A DNA stretch of 64,000 nt from an uncultured Desulfuromonadales bacterium (GTDB taxonomy: Bacteria > Desulfobacterota > Desulfuromonadia > Geobacterales > Pseudopelobacteraceae): assembly GCA_903868145.1 (NCBI GenBank), contig CAIPTY010000051.1:1-64000 (forward strand), given 5' to 3'. The notes under the pieces are model-generated. The model was given only the letters and a program-made list of their open reading frames with translations, ran no database searches and had not been told where the DNA came from. The position numbers were made by a program, and so were the translations under genes. Shown here piece after piece: positions 9,640 to 18,196 of this stretch. The first letter of the stretch is position 1, and each line of letters opens with the position of its first letter.

Positions 9640-11396
9640 GGCGTACTCCCGATTGCATCGAACGTGCACAATTGACGGCAGACATCACATCCGGTGCATA
9701 ACTGCGGATCTATAAACGCCCTGCCTTTCCTGCTGCCATCACCCGCAGGTCGCCACTCGATGGCCGGGCAGCCGATTTTGAGGCAGGCCCGGCAACCGGT
9801 GCAGATGTCAACATCAACTGCGTACAGCGGCCCTTTCTGGAAAATGTCCTCCCGTTTGATCAACACACACGGTTTGTCGGTAATGATCACCGAGGTCTCG
9901 GGACGCTGCATCTCCTCGGCAATCACCCGTTTCGTCTCTTCCAGATCGAGCGGATTGATAACCCGGATATGCTTGACGCCCAGCGCCGTGCAGAGCATGG
10001 GAAAGTCAATGGTATGGCTGGAATTGTTCATAAGGGTGAAGCCGGATGCCGGATTATCCTGACGACCGGTCATGGCGGTGATGCGGTTATCCAGAATGAT
10101 CACCGTGGCGGGAGAATTGTTGTAGACCATGTCCATCAGGCCGTTGATGCCGGTATGCAGGAAGGTGGAATCACCGATCACGGCAACGACCTTTTTCTTT
10201 TCTTCGGCGGATACGACTTTGGTCACGCCGGTTGCCATGCCGATGGAGGCGCCCATACAGACACAGGTATCCATGGCGGAAAGCGGCGGCATGAAACCGA
10301 GCGTATAGCAGCCGATATCACCCGTCACGTAAGCCTTCAGTTGATTGAGGGCAAAAAACACCCCTCGGTGCGGGCATCCGGGACACATGTTTGGAGGTCT
10401 GCCCGGCATCTTCACCGGGGCAAGCCCAATCGGCTGCGGCAGCCCGAAGGCGGTACGCAGACGCCCCGGAGTCAGTTCGCCGCAGAGGGAAATGATCTCC
10501 TTGCCGGTTACGGCAATCCCCATGGCACGAACCTGATCCTCGATAAAGGGGTCAAGCTCCTCCACCACGTAAAGCCTGTCAACTCTGGCGGCAAACTCTC
10601 GAATCATGGCGTGGGGGAGAGGATGCACCATACCGAGCTTGAGGGTCGAAGCTTCCGGCATGACTTCTCGGACGTACTGGTACGAAACGCCGGATGTGAT
10701 AATACCGATCGACGTGTCCCGCAGTTCCGCCCGGTTGATTGCCATGGTGGAGCCGTTTTCGGCAAGCCTGACCATCCGCTCTTCGACCAGTGGATGCCGA
10801 ACCCGCGCATTGCCCGGCAGCATGACCAGTTTTGCGGGATTTTTCGTCAGCATGGGCTGCGGCAGATTTGTTACCCGCTCGCCGAGTTCAACAATTGACT
10901 TCCCGTGTGAAACACGCGTGCAACTCCTCAGCATAACCGGCGTGTCGTACTGCTCCGAGATTTCAAAGGCCAGGCGGGTAAACTCCTTGCACTCCTGTGA
11001 ATCCGAAGGCTCCAGCAGGGGAACCTTTGCAAAACGCGCATAGTTGCGGCTGTCCTGTTCATTCTGGGAAGAATGCATCTCGGGATCATCGGCGACTACC
11101 AGAACCAGTCCGCCATTGACTCCGGTGTATGAAAGGGTGAAAAGAGGATCGGCAGCCACATTGACGCCGACGTGCTTCATGGTGCAGAGAGCCCGGCCGC
11201 CACCAAAAGAAGCCCCTATGGAAACCTCCAGGGCCACCTTCTCATTCGGAGCCCAGGAAGCGTCGATTTCGGGATAACGGGTGATATTTTCCAGAATCTC
11301 GGTTGAAGGGGTTCCAGGGTACGCACACGCCACACGGCAACCGGCCTCAAACGCGCCGCGTGCAATGGCTTCATTGCCGGAAAGAATCTCTCGCAT
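9636..11396 (-). CDS. iorA: Indolepyruvate ferredoxin oxidoreductase, alpha subunit
   Basis: 586 residues from ATG 11396 (MREILSGNEAIARGAFEAG). It has an N-terminal pyrimidine domain (GCRVACAYPGTPSTEILE), a thiamine-pyrophosphate-binding domain with CPGCPHRGVFF and GDSTFLHTGINGLMDMVYN, and a C-terminal ferredoxin module with two Cys clusters (CTGCRACLKIGCPA and CTGCDVCRQLC). The frame could extend to 11471, but a promoter-like pair sits in that stretch, so the shorter start is preferred. It is the first gene of the long minus-strand operon and couples 2-oxo-acid oxidation to ferredoxin reduction in anaerobes. Confidence 0.94.
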   Translation of the reverse strand: MREILSGNEAIARGAFEAGCRVACAYPGTPSTEILENITRYPEIDASWAPNEKVALEVSIGASFGGGRALCTMKHVGVNVAADPLFTLSYTGVNGGLVLVVADDPEMHSSQNEQDSRNYARFAKVPLLEPSDSQECKEFTRLAFEISEQYDTPVMLRSCTRVSHGKSIVELGERVTNLPQPMLTKNPAKLVMLPGNARVRHPLVEERMVRLAENGSTMAINRAELRDTSIGIITSGVSYQYVREVMPEASTLKLGMVHPLPHAMIREFAARVDRLYVVEELDPFIEDQVRAMGIAVTGKEIISLCGELTPGRLRTAFGLPQPIGLAPVKMPGRPPNMCPGCPHRGVFFALNQLKAYVTGDIGCYTLGFMPPLSAMDTCVCMGASIGMATGVTKVVSAEEKKKVVAVIGDSTFLHTGINGLMDMVYNNSPATVIILDNRITAMTGRQDNPASGFTLMNNSSHTIDFPMLCTALGVKHIRVINPLDLEETKRVIAEEMQRPETSVIITDKPCVLIKREDIFQKGPLYAVDVDICTGCRACLKIGCPAIEWRPAGDGSRKGRAFIDPQLCTGCDVCRQLCTFDAIGSTP

Positions 11397-11442
11397 AGTT
11401 TTGTTCCAACCCGGAATAGAATGTGGAATGAAAAGTTTTGGC

Positions 11443-11471
11443 ACTATACTAAAACATCGTCGCAATTGCAA
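11443..11471 (-). promoter_or_regulatory. Candidate sigma-70 promoter of the iorA-liv operon
   Basis: On the minus strand TTGCAA (11466-11471) and TATAGT (11443-11448) are separated by 17 bases, and lie 47 bases upstream of the iorA start. The spacing and -10 match are good and the -35 match moderate. The rest of the 329-bp divergent region 11397-11725 shows no gene or further clear signal. Confidence 0.5.
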
Positions 11472-11725
11472 TTTGTTTGAAATTGTCCCGAATATCTCTT
11501 GTCACTCTTAGTCCACCGATGCTTTGCAGGTTCGCTTTCAAAATTCAACATGTTTTTTGTCGTAGAAATATTCTTGCAACAATTTCATCTATACGGTAAA
11601 AACACCGCAGTTGAAGGACATACATAGCGACTGATGCTCAACAGCATACTGAACTCTTGAGCAAATCGGATCTCACGTATCCCCTACCCTGCTAATCCTG
11701 GATTCATCCGAGGAGATTGAACATC

Positions 11726-12715
11726 ATGAACGAAAATACCACGATTGTAATTCTGGACGGCTACACCATAAATCCGGGGGATAACCCCTGGAGTCCGGTC
11801 GAAGTGCTTGGCAGATGCACGATCCATGATCGCACGCCGACGGAGTTGAAGGTGGAAAGAGCCCGGGATGCCGACATCCTGCTGACAAGTAAATGCAAAC
11901 TGGATGCAGCAACCCTGGAGGCTTTGCCACGGCTTAAATACATTTCCATGCTGGCAACCGGGTTTAATAATGTCGATGTGGCGGAAGCGGGGCGACGCGG
12001 AATTCCCGTGTCGAATGTCCCGGCATATTCGACCGAATCGGTGGTGCAGACCACGTTCGCCCTGCTGCTTGAACTTGCGACTGCCGTGGGAATCCATGAT
12101 GCGGCGGTCAAGGCCGGAGAATGGGTGCGCTGTCCGGACCACGCCTTCTGGAAGACCTCGATCACTGAACTGGACGGGCTTACAATCGGCATAGTCGGTT
12201 ACGGTACAATCGGTCGCGCGGTTGCGCGGGTGGCTGCTGCATTCGGTATGCAGGTGATTGCCTTTGCGCCCCGTGTTCCGCAGGATCCCGGTCCGACACC
12301 GGTACGTTTTGTTGAGCTGCCCGAGTTGTTTGCCACCGCCGATGTTGTGACGCTGAATTGCCCCGAAACGGCCGATAACACCGGCTTTGTCAACTTGAGT
12401 CTCTTATCGGTGATGAAACCGACAGCGTTTTTTATCAATGTGGCAAGGGGAGGTTTGGTGAACGAGGCGGACCTGGCACGTGCCCTTGCTGATGGAACAC
12501 TTGCCGGTGCGGGGCTGGATGTGGTTGCCTATGAGCCGATGCGGGCCGATAACCCGCTGCGTGCAGCGCCGAATTGTATTTTTACCCCCCACATCGCCTG
12601 GGCATCCCTGGCCGCCCGGCGCCGGCTTATGGGAATAGTTGCGGCAAACGTCAGCTCGTTTCTGAATGGCAGCCCGATCAATCTGGTCAATGATCGGTAT
12701 CTGAAACCGTTGTAA
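11726..12715 (+). CDS. D-isomer-specific 2-hydroxyacid dehydrogenase (glycerate dehydrogenase-like)
   Basis: 329 residues from ATG 11726, with AGGAG 10 bases upstream; a TTG at 11717 is in frame but less likely. The NAD-binding Rossmann motif is TIGIVGYGTIGRAVARVA, the catalytic Arg lies in NVARGGLVNEADL, Glu in DVVAYEPM and His in FTPHIAWAS. These are the R/E/H triad of the family that reduces 2-oxo acids to D-2-hydroxy acids. Closest in style to hydroxypyruvate reductases, but substrate cannot be fixed. It converges on, and overlaps by 29 bases, the helicase gene. Confidence 0.88.
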   Translation: MNENTTIVILDGYTINPGDNPWSPVEVLGRCTIHDRTPTELKVERARDADILLTSKCKLDAATLEALPRLKYISMLATGFNNVDVAEAGRRGIPVSNVPAYSTESVVQTTFALLLELATAVGIHDAAVKAGEWVRCPDHAFWKTSITELDGLTIGIVGYGTIGRAVARVAAAFGMQVIAFAPRVPQDPGPTPVRFVELPELFATADVVTLNCPETADNTGFVNLSLLSVMKPTAFFINVARGGLVNEADLARALADGTLAGAGLDVVAYEPMRADNPLRAAPNCIFTPHIAWASLAARRRLMGIVAANVSSFLNGSPINLVNDRYLKPL

Positions 12716-14084
12716 CGTTCAAGGGTTCAGCGCCTACCGGCTTCTTTTTACGCCTGCGACGTTTTTTCTTTTCCATACTATCCGCACTCCCGGCAGCCTC
12801 ATTCGGTGGCGCAGCTTTTGTCACCGGTTTTACGGCAGATGTCGGCTTGCTGCTCTTCTGCGTCCGATTGCGGCTGCCGGTTCCTCTGGTGTTGTCCTGT
12901 CCGATTTTCGGCTTCATTTTGGGTCGTGCAGTCCGCACATAGTCCGTCACATACAGCTCGTCCTCGGCCCATTCGGTGGGTATCTTGCTTTTGATGTACT
13001 CCTCGATGGCTTCCAGAAAAAAAGCGCCATCTTCGTCGGCCATGGAAATTGCCTTGCCTTCTGCTCCGGCCCGGGCTGTTCGTCCGATACGGTGGACGTA
13101 ATCCTCACAATCCTGCGGCAGGTCATAGTTGATGACGTGGGAGACGCCGTCGATATGCAGGCCGCGCGAGGCAACGTCGGTGGCGATCAGAATCGGCAGT
13201 TTACCGTCTTTGAAGTCTTCCAGAATGCGCAGGCGCTTCCTCTGCTCCACATCGCCCGATATCAGCCGGCAGGGGAATTCGTTGGCGTTCAGACGGTCAT
13301 GCAGGTATTCGCCTTCCCGTTTGGTGTTGATGAAGATCATGGTGCGCGCCATGCCGTCGCGACGAAGCAGGCCCAGCAGAAGCGGAAACTTCTCCTTGCG
13401 GGCGACATGGTAGAGGAGTTGTTCAACGTTATCGGCAGTCATTTTTTCGGGTGTGACGGAAACCTTCTGGGGCATGTTCATGAATTCATACGCCAGCTCC
13501 ATCACCCGGGTGCTGAGCGTTGCCGAAAACATCAGGTTCTGCCGTTTATCGAAGGGGGGCAGGCGCCGCAGGATGAATCGAAGGTCTGCGATGAAGCCCA
13601 TATCGAACATGCGATCGGCCTCGTCTATCACCAGCATTTCGACCTCTTTGAGGCTGTAAACTTTCTGTTTGAGATAGTCGATAAGGCGTCCGGGGGTTCC
13701 GATAATCACATCAGCGCCATCGCGGAGGGCATCACGCTGTTTCATGTAATCGACACCACCATAAATTGCCTGGATGGTAAAGCCACAGTGCCTGCCCAAT
13801 AATTGAGCGTCCTGCTCTATCTGCACCACCAGTTCCCGCGTCGGGGCGAGTATCAGGGAACGCGGATGGTTGGACTGCGCAGAAGGGTTCTGCATGAGAC
13901 GGGTGAACAGGGTTATCAGAAAAGCCGCAGTTTTGCCGGTGCCGGTCTGGGCCTGTCCGGCAATATCCCTGCCGGTCAGCGTGATCGGCAGCGTATGCTC
14001 CTGGATAGGGGTACAGGTGCTGAATCCTGCTTCGGTAATACCCAGCATGAGCGGCTGCGGCAGTATGAGTTCATCAAAACGCAT
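12687..14084 (-). CDS. DEAD-box ATP-dependent RNA helicase (RhlB/RhlE-like)
   Basis: 465 residues. Motifs in order: Q-motif FSTCTPIQEHTLP, Walker A AQTGTGKT, PTREL, TPGRL, DEAD (VIDEADRMFD), SAT, and helicase-C motifs ATDVASRGLHI and HRIGRTARAG. The C-terminal 90 residues are basic and low-complexity (KKKRRRRKKK), as in RNA-binding tails of RhlB-like helicases. It unwinds short RNA duplexes in decay or ribosome assembly. It is monocistronic and divergent from the polyprenyl synthase gene. Confidence 0.92.
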   Translation of the reverse strand: MRFDELILPQPLMLGITEAGFSTCTPIQEHTLPITLTGRDIAGQAQTGTGKTAAFLITLFTRLMQNPSAQSNHPRSLILAPTRELVVQIEQDAQLLGRHCGFTIQAIYGGVDYMKQRDALRDGADVIIGTPGRLIDYLKQKVYSLKEVEMLVIDEADRMFDMGFIADLRFILRRLPPFDKRQNLMFSATLSTRVMELAYEFMNMPQKVSVTPEKMTADNVEQLLYHVARKEKFPLLLGLLRRDGMARTMIFINTKREGEYLHDRLNANEFPCRLISGDVEQRKRLRILEDFKDGKLPILIATDVASRGLHIDGVSHVINYDLPQDCEDYVHRIGRTARAGAEGKAISMADEDGAFFLEAIEEYIKSKIPTEWAEDELYVTDYVRTARPKMKPKIGQDNTRGTGSRNRTQKSSKPTSAVKPVTKAAPPNEAAGSADSMEKKKRRRRKKKPVGAEPLNVTTVSDTDH

Positions 14085-14203
14085 GGATTATCCTTGTTCT
14101 ATTGGATCACAATGGTCGAATCAAGTTGGTACCATATACCGTGCGGTGCTGTCTGGCAATGAAAACCTTGGGTGGAACAGGGCGCACAACAGCCAGAAAT
14201 GCT

Positions 14204-14233
14204 TTGACAAAACGGATTTCATTCCTTTAGTAT
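14204..14233 (+). promoter_or_regulatory. Candidate sigma-70 promoter of the polyprenyl synthase gene
   Basis: TTGACA at 14204-14209 and TAGTAT at 14228-14233 with an 18-base spacer, 32 bases before the ATG at 14266. The perfect -35 hexamer and position support it. Confidence 0.5.
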
Positions 14234-14265
14234 GTTGAAAATTCACCCCTCCAAGGACCTACCGG

Positions 14266-15234
14266 ATGCAGGCCGCACTGAACATCATTGGCGATGACCT
14301 AAAAAATGTTGAACTACAGTTCCGCAAGGATCTGGAATCGGACGTGCCGCTCATCCGCAAGGTCGGCGAGTATGTTCTTTCCAGCGGCGGCAAACGTGTT
14401 CGACCGGCTCTGCTCCTGCTCTCGGCCCGTCTGTGCGGCTATCAGGGCGAACAGGCCGTTCCTCTGGCCAGCGTCGTTGAATTCATCCATACCGCCACGC
14501 TGCTTCACGATGATGTGGTTGACAGCGCCTCCCTGCGCCGTGGGCTTGCGTCGGCCAATACCCTCTGGGGGAACGAGGCCTCGGTGCTGGTCGGTGATTT
14601 CCTGTTTTCCAAGTCGTTTTCACTGATGGTTGGCGTCGGCAGCCTTGATATCCTGCGGGTACTCTCCGATGCGACAACTGTTATCGCAGAAGGCGAAGTA
14701 ATGCAGCTGCTCTGTACCGGAGAGATTGATCTGAGTGAAGAGCGCTACATCAGCGTAGTGCGCTCCAAAACGGCCATTCTCATGTCGGCTGCCTGCGAGG
14801 CGGGAGCCATCCTGGGGGGAGCCGCGCCTGAGCAACGGAAAGCTCTGGCCGATTTCGGCATGTCTCTGGGGATAGCCTTTCAGTTGATGGATGACACACT
14901 TGATTATGTCGCCAGTGAAGAGGAGTTTGGCAAGTGTATCGGGCACGACCTTGAAGAGGGGAAGATTACTCTTCCTCTGATCCATGCGCTCCGACACTGC
15001 ACCGGTGATGAACGCTCCATCATTGAGGCCGTCGTGGAAAAAGATGAAATGACCGTGGAAGAGTTTCGTGCCGTTTCCGGATTAGTGAAAAAATATGACG
15101 GCATAACCTATACGGTGGATGCCGCGTGTCGATATATAGACGATTGTCGTAATCATCTCGACAGGTTTGATGATTCTCCCCTCACGAATGCCCTGCTTGA
15201 TCTGTCCCGTTATGTTGTTACCCGCAATCATTGA
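14266..15234 (+). CDS. ispB: Polyprenyl (octaprenyl-type) diphosphate synthase
   Basis: 322 residues, trans-isoprenyl diphosphate synthase. First aspartate-rich motif HDDVVDSASLRRG near residue 84, second motif FQLMDDTLDY near residue 206, and GGKRVRPALLLLSARL near the N terminus bind the allylic and homoallylic substrates. It makes the side chain for menaquinone or ubiquinone; chain length cannot be read reliably. It is followed after 48 bases by the TlpA gene. Confidence 0.92.
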   Translation: MQAALNIIGDDLKNVELQFRKDLESDVPLIRKVGEYVLSSGGKRVRPALLLLSARLCGYQGEQAVPLASVVEFIHTATLLHDDVVDSASLRRGLASANTLWGNEASVLVGDFLFSKSFSLMVGVGSLDILRVLSDATTVIAEGEVMQLLCTGEIDLSEERYISVVRSKTAILMSAACEAGAILGGAAPEQRKALADFGMSLGIAFQLMDDTLDYVASEEEFGKCIGHDLEEGKITLPLIHALRHCTGDERSIIEAVVEKDEMTVEEFRAVSGLVKKYDGITYTVDAACRYIDDCRNHLDRFDDSPLTNALLDLSRYVVTRNH

Positions 15235-15282
15235 CCCGCCCGGGCTGACGGGCAACCCGGACCAGACGAAGAGGGATGCGCC

Positions 15283-15810
15283 ATGAAACGTTTTACTGTA
15301 CTGTCCCTTTTGCTGGCTGTCGCTTTGATGCTTGTGCCGGGTTGTTCAAAAGAAGGGACTTCCCAGCCAAAAGGATTGTCCGCAGCAGAAAAAAGGCCGG
15401 CTCCCGATATTTCCGTCATATCTCTCAATAGTGTCCCGCTCACGTTATCTGAACTTAAGGGAAAGGTCGTGCTGCTTAATTTCTGGGCCACGTGGTGCCC
15501 CCCCTGCCGTGAAGAGATTCCCTCCATGGTAAAACTCAACAGTTCAATGGTCGGCAAACCTTTCCAGATGGTTGCGGTTTCCGTTGACGAGGGGGGACAG
15601 CAGGCGGTTGATTCTTTTCTCAAGGAGCGCGGTTTCAATCTACCCGCCTACACCAATCCTGATGGCAAAGCGGCCAGAATATATGGTGTAACAGGCGTGC
15701 CGGAAACATTTATCATCGACAGGAACGGTATTGTCGTTAAGAAAGTGATAGGACCGCTGGCCTGGGACTCACCTGAGGTGGCAGCATTTATCGAAGGACT
15801 GATGAAATAG
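15283..15810 (+). CDS. TlpA/ResA-type thioredoxin-fold lipoprotein
   Basis: 175 residues with a lipoprotein signal peptide (MKRFTVLSLLLAVALMLVPGC; lipobox LVPGC, Cys at residue 22). A redoxin domain follows with the active site WATWCPPCREEIP and cis-Pro GVPETFIID. Anchored on the outer face of the inner membrane, it would reduce apocytochrome c or copper-centre cysteines using electrons delivered by CcdA, whose gene begins 13 bases later. An RBS (GAGGG) precedes the ATG. Confidence 0.92.
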   Translation: MKRFTVLSLLLAVALMLVPGCSKEGTSQPKGLSAAEKRPAPDISVISLNSVPLTLSELKGKVVLLNFWATWCPPCREEIPSMVKLNSSMVGKPFQMVAVSVDEGGQQAVDSFLKERGFNLPAYTNPDGKAARIYGVTGVPETFIIDRNGIVVKKVIGPLAWDSPEVAAFIEGLMK

Positions 15811-15823
15811 GGGTTTCAAAATC

Positions 15824-16552
15824 GTGCCTTCACAGGATGTAACATATTTCGGGTCATTTATTGCCGGCCTGCTTTCATTCATCTCGCCCTGTGTTCTACC
15901 CCTGATACCGTCATATATCACTTTTATCACAGGCCTTTCCTTTTCCGACCTCCAGTCTGAGCACCCCGGTCGCAAAGTGCGCCAGACCGCCATGCTGAAC
16001 TCACTGGCATTCATCCTTGGTTTTACCCTTGTATTTATTCTGCTGGGCGCCTCGGCCACCTATATAGGCTCCTTTTTCAACCAGCATTCCGACATGATCA
16101 GGAAGGCAGGCGGCATCCTTGTTGTTATATTCGGAATCCATGTTACCGGCCTGATACCCATAAACCTGCTGATGGGGGAAAAAAGGATCGTAATTCATCG
16201 GAAACCGGTCGGCTATCTCGGCGCATTTCTGGTCGGCTTGTCGTTCGCGGCCGGATGGACCCCATGCATCGGCCCGATACTCGCCACAATCCTGATGGTG
16301 GCTGCGACTGAGAACAGTGTGTACCATGGCATCGTGCTGCTGCTGTTTTACTCCCTCGGGCTCGGCATCCCGTTTTTTTTCTCGGCGCTTGCCATGCACC
16401 AGTTCATTGTAGTGTTTCAGCGCTTCAAAAAATATATCCGTCTGTTTGAGATCATCACCGGCATTTTTCTGATATCCATCGGTATTATTATATATTTCAA
16501 CTGGCTATCAAGGTTGTCCGGCTTCTTTGTCTCTGCGTTGGGTGGACAATAA
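15824..16552 (+). CDS. ccdA: Cytochrome c biogenesis protein CcdA
   Basis: 242 residues, six hydrophobic helices. Redox-active Cys are visible in FISPCVLPLIPSYI (helix 1) and GWTPCIGPIL (helix 4), the two conserved CcdA/DsbD-beta positions. A GTG start at 15824 is used. The protein moves electrons from cytoplasmic thioredoxin across the membrane to the TlpA-like lipoprotein encoded just upstream, for haem attachment or oxidase metallation. Stop and next start are adjacent (TAA-ATG), so the downstream gene is coupled. Confidence 0.93.
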   Translation: MPSQDVTYFGSFIAGLLSFISPCVLPLIPSYITFITGLSFSDLQSEHPGRKVRQTAMLNSLAFILGFTLVFILLGASATYIGSFFNQHSDMIRKAGGILVVIFGIHVTGLIPINLLMGEKRIVIHRKPVGYLGAFLVGLSFAAGWTPCIGPILATILMVAATENSVYHGIVLLLFYSLGLGIPFFFSALAMHQFIVVFQRFKKYIRLFEIITGIFLISIGIIIYFNWLSRLSGFFVSALGGQ

Positions 16553-16984
16553 ATGAAATCATCTCAAACTCATAACTCTATCCAGCTCGCCGTATCCCAA
16601 CTGGTGGTAACAGAGGCGTTCTACGCAGGCATCCTTGAATTGCCGGTGCGTCGCTCATTCTCATCTACCGGCGCGCACGACCACCTGCTCGTCGACATGG
16701 GGGGGATTACGCTGGTTTTTGTTCAGGAGGGAGATGTTGTCAGGGCTCACCCCCTGTTGGGCAGCCGATTCAGCATGTTTCCAAAGGGAATTGGTGTAAC
16801 CCTGCATTTCGGGGTCAAGGATATTGAAGGGATCAGTGATGCCATTATGGAAGAAGGGCTCGAAATCCTCTATCCGCTTGATATAAAGCCATATGGCATC
16901 AAGGAGATGTGGTGCTTTGACCCTGACGGGTATCTGGTGGTTCTTGACGAAGTGCTGGAAACCAGGAAAAAGTCCGGTACCTAA
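16553..16984 (+). CDS. Glyoxalase/bleomycin-resistance (VOC) superfamily protein
   Basis: 143 residues with the paired beta-alpha-beta-beta-beta units of the vicinal oxygen chelate fold: SIQLAVSQLVVTEAFYAGILEL at the start and IKEMWCFDPDGYLVVLDEV at the end. The C-terminal Glu and the DPDGYLVVL strand are typical. The substrate is unknown. It is translationally linked to ccdA and followed 12 bases later by ccoG, so it may act in the same redox-protein assembly operon, though nothing in the sequence shows how. Confidence 0.8.
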   Translation: MKSSQTHNSIQLAVSQLVVTEAFYAGILELPVRRSFSSTGAHDHLLVDMGGITLVFVQEGDVVRAHPLLGSRFSMFPKGIGVTLHFGVKDIEGISDAIMEEGLEILYPLDIKPYGIKEMWCFDPDGYLVVLDEVLETRKKSGT

Positions 16985-16996
16985 GGCCATCACACT

Positions 16997-18196
16997 ATGT
17001 CAACACAACGTATAGCGCCAAAGCGCTGGCTCATTCAGGTTATGCTCCTGGTCAGTCAGATTCTGATTCCGTTTGTAACAATTAACGGGAATCCCTTTCT
17101 CAGGATAGATATTGGTCTACGCACCTTCTTCATGGGCGGTGCGCCGGTTAGAATCGATCAGTTTTACCTGGTGCTCCTCCTGACCCTTGCCATGCTGGCA
17201 GGTTTTCTGCTGGTGACGGTCCTTCTGGGCAGGGTGTGGTGCGGTTGGTTCTGTCCGCAAACGGTTCTGAACGACCTGGCTGATCTGTTTCTCAGGAGAT
17301 TCAAGCGGGTTCTGCCGCCTGCACTCCTGAAATTCGGCTGGCACATCGTCGCCCTGCTGATCGCGATGCTTGTCTCTGCCATCCTGCTCTTCTGGTTTCA
17401 GGCTCCATCGACAGTCATCAAGGGTGTCATTGATTACAGGTCCCATCCGGTCATTTTCTCTTCCTTTTTTATCCTGACCTTTCTGATCTATCTTGATGTC
17501 GTGCTGGTTCAGCGCAGTTTCTGTCGCAGTTACTGCCCGTACGGCAGACTCCAGACTGCCCTGATGGACGAAGGCACCCTCAATCTGGCGTTTCTGGAGG
17601 AGACCCGGAATCGCTGTCTGCGCTGTTCGTCCTGTGTCAGTGCCTGTCCAATGGAAATTGATATTCGGAACGGCTTCCAGATAGAATGCATCAGTTGTGG
17701 CCGCTGCATTGATGCCTGCCGCACCATCATGGAACGCCGGGATCGCAGTGATGGCCTGATAGCCTATCGTTTCGGGCAGGGGTACAAACTGCGGATAGGC
17801 CTGAAGACGGTAATACTGCTGGCTCTGTTCGCCGTAATCTCGGGTTCTGTCGCGTGGGGAGTCTTCAGCCGAAGCGACACCGCATTCACCGTGCAGCGCA
17901 ATGCCACGGCGGAAACCAGGACAATGCCGGACGGATCCCAGATTCAGGCATGGCGGGCAGTCATCGGAAATCGCGGGACGAAGCCGGAAGTTTATTCGAT
18001 CGATCTATCTCAATCTTCGCCCGGTTTAAAGACTGAGTTGCTTGGGCCGATAACGACAATCCGGGTCGCTCCCAATGAAAATCAGCAGGTTGATTTTTCC
18101 ATTCGTTTCAGCTCCGCGCCTGTTTCCGGCCGGAAAATGGCATTGCGCCTGAACAGATCCGGTCTCCCCGTGACAACTGTCCACGTTCAGCAATGA
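16997..18196 (+). CDS. ccoG: Cytochrome c oxidase accessory protein CcoG (FixG/RdxA family)
   Basis: 399 residues with about five transmembrane helices, a Cys-rich segment (RVWCGWFCPQTVLND, CRSYCPYGRLQTAL) and two 4Fe-4S clusters CLRCSSCVSACPME and CISCGRCIDACRTI. The C-terminal 110 residues form the periplasmic Ig-like domain of the family. It acts as a membrane copper reductase in cbb3 oxidase assembly. It is somewhat shorter than many CcoG proteins (about 470). Its stop overlaps the ccoI start by 4 bases (ATGA). No separate ccoH gene is present. Confidence 0.92.
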   Translation: MSTQRIAPKRWLIQVMLLVSQILIPFVTINGNPFLRIDIGLRTFFMGGAPVRIDQFYLVLLLTLAMLAGFLLVTVLLGRVWCGWFCPQTVLNDLADLFLRRFKRVLPPALLKFGWHIVALLIAMLVSAILLFWFQAPSTVIKGVIDYRSHPVIFSSFFILTFLIYLDVVLVQRSFCRSYCPYGRLQTALMDEGTLNLAFLEETRNRCLRCSSCVSACPMEIDIRNGFQIECISCGRCIDACRTIMERRDRSDGLIAYRFGQGYKLRIGLKTVILLALFAVISGSVAWGVFSRSDTAFTVQRNATAETRTMPDGSQIQAWRAVIGNRGTKPEVYSIDLSQSSPGLKTELLGPITTIRVAPNENQQVDFSIRFSSAPVSGRKMALRLNRSGLPVTTVHVQQ

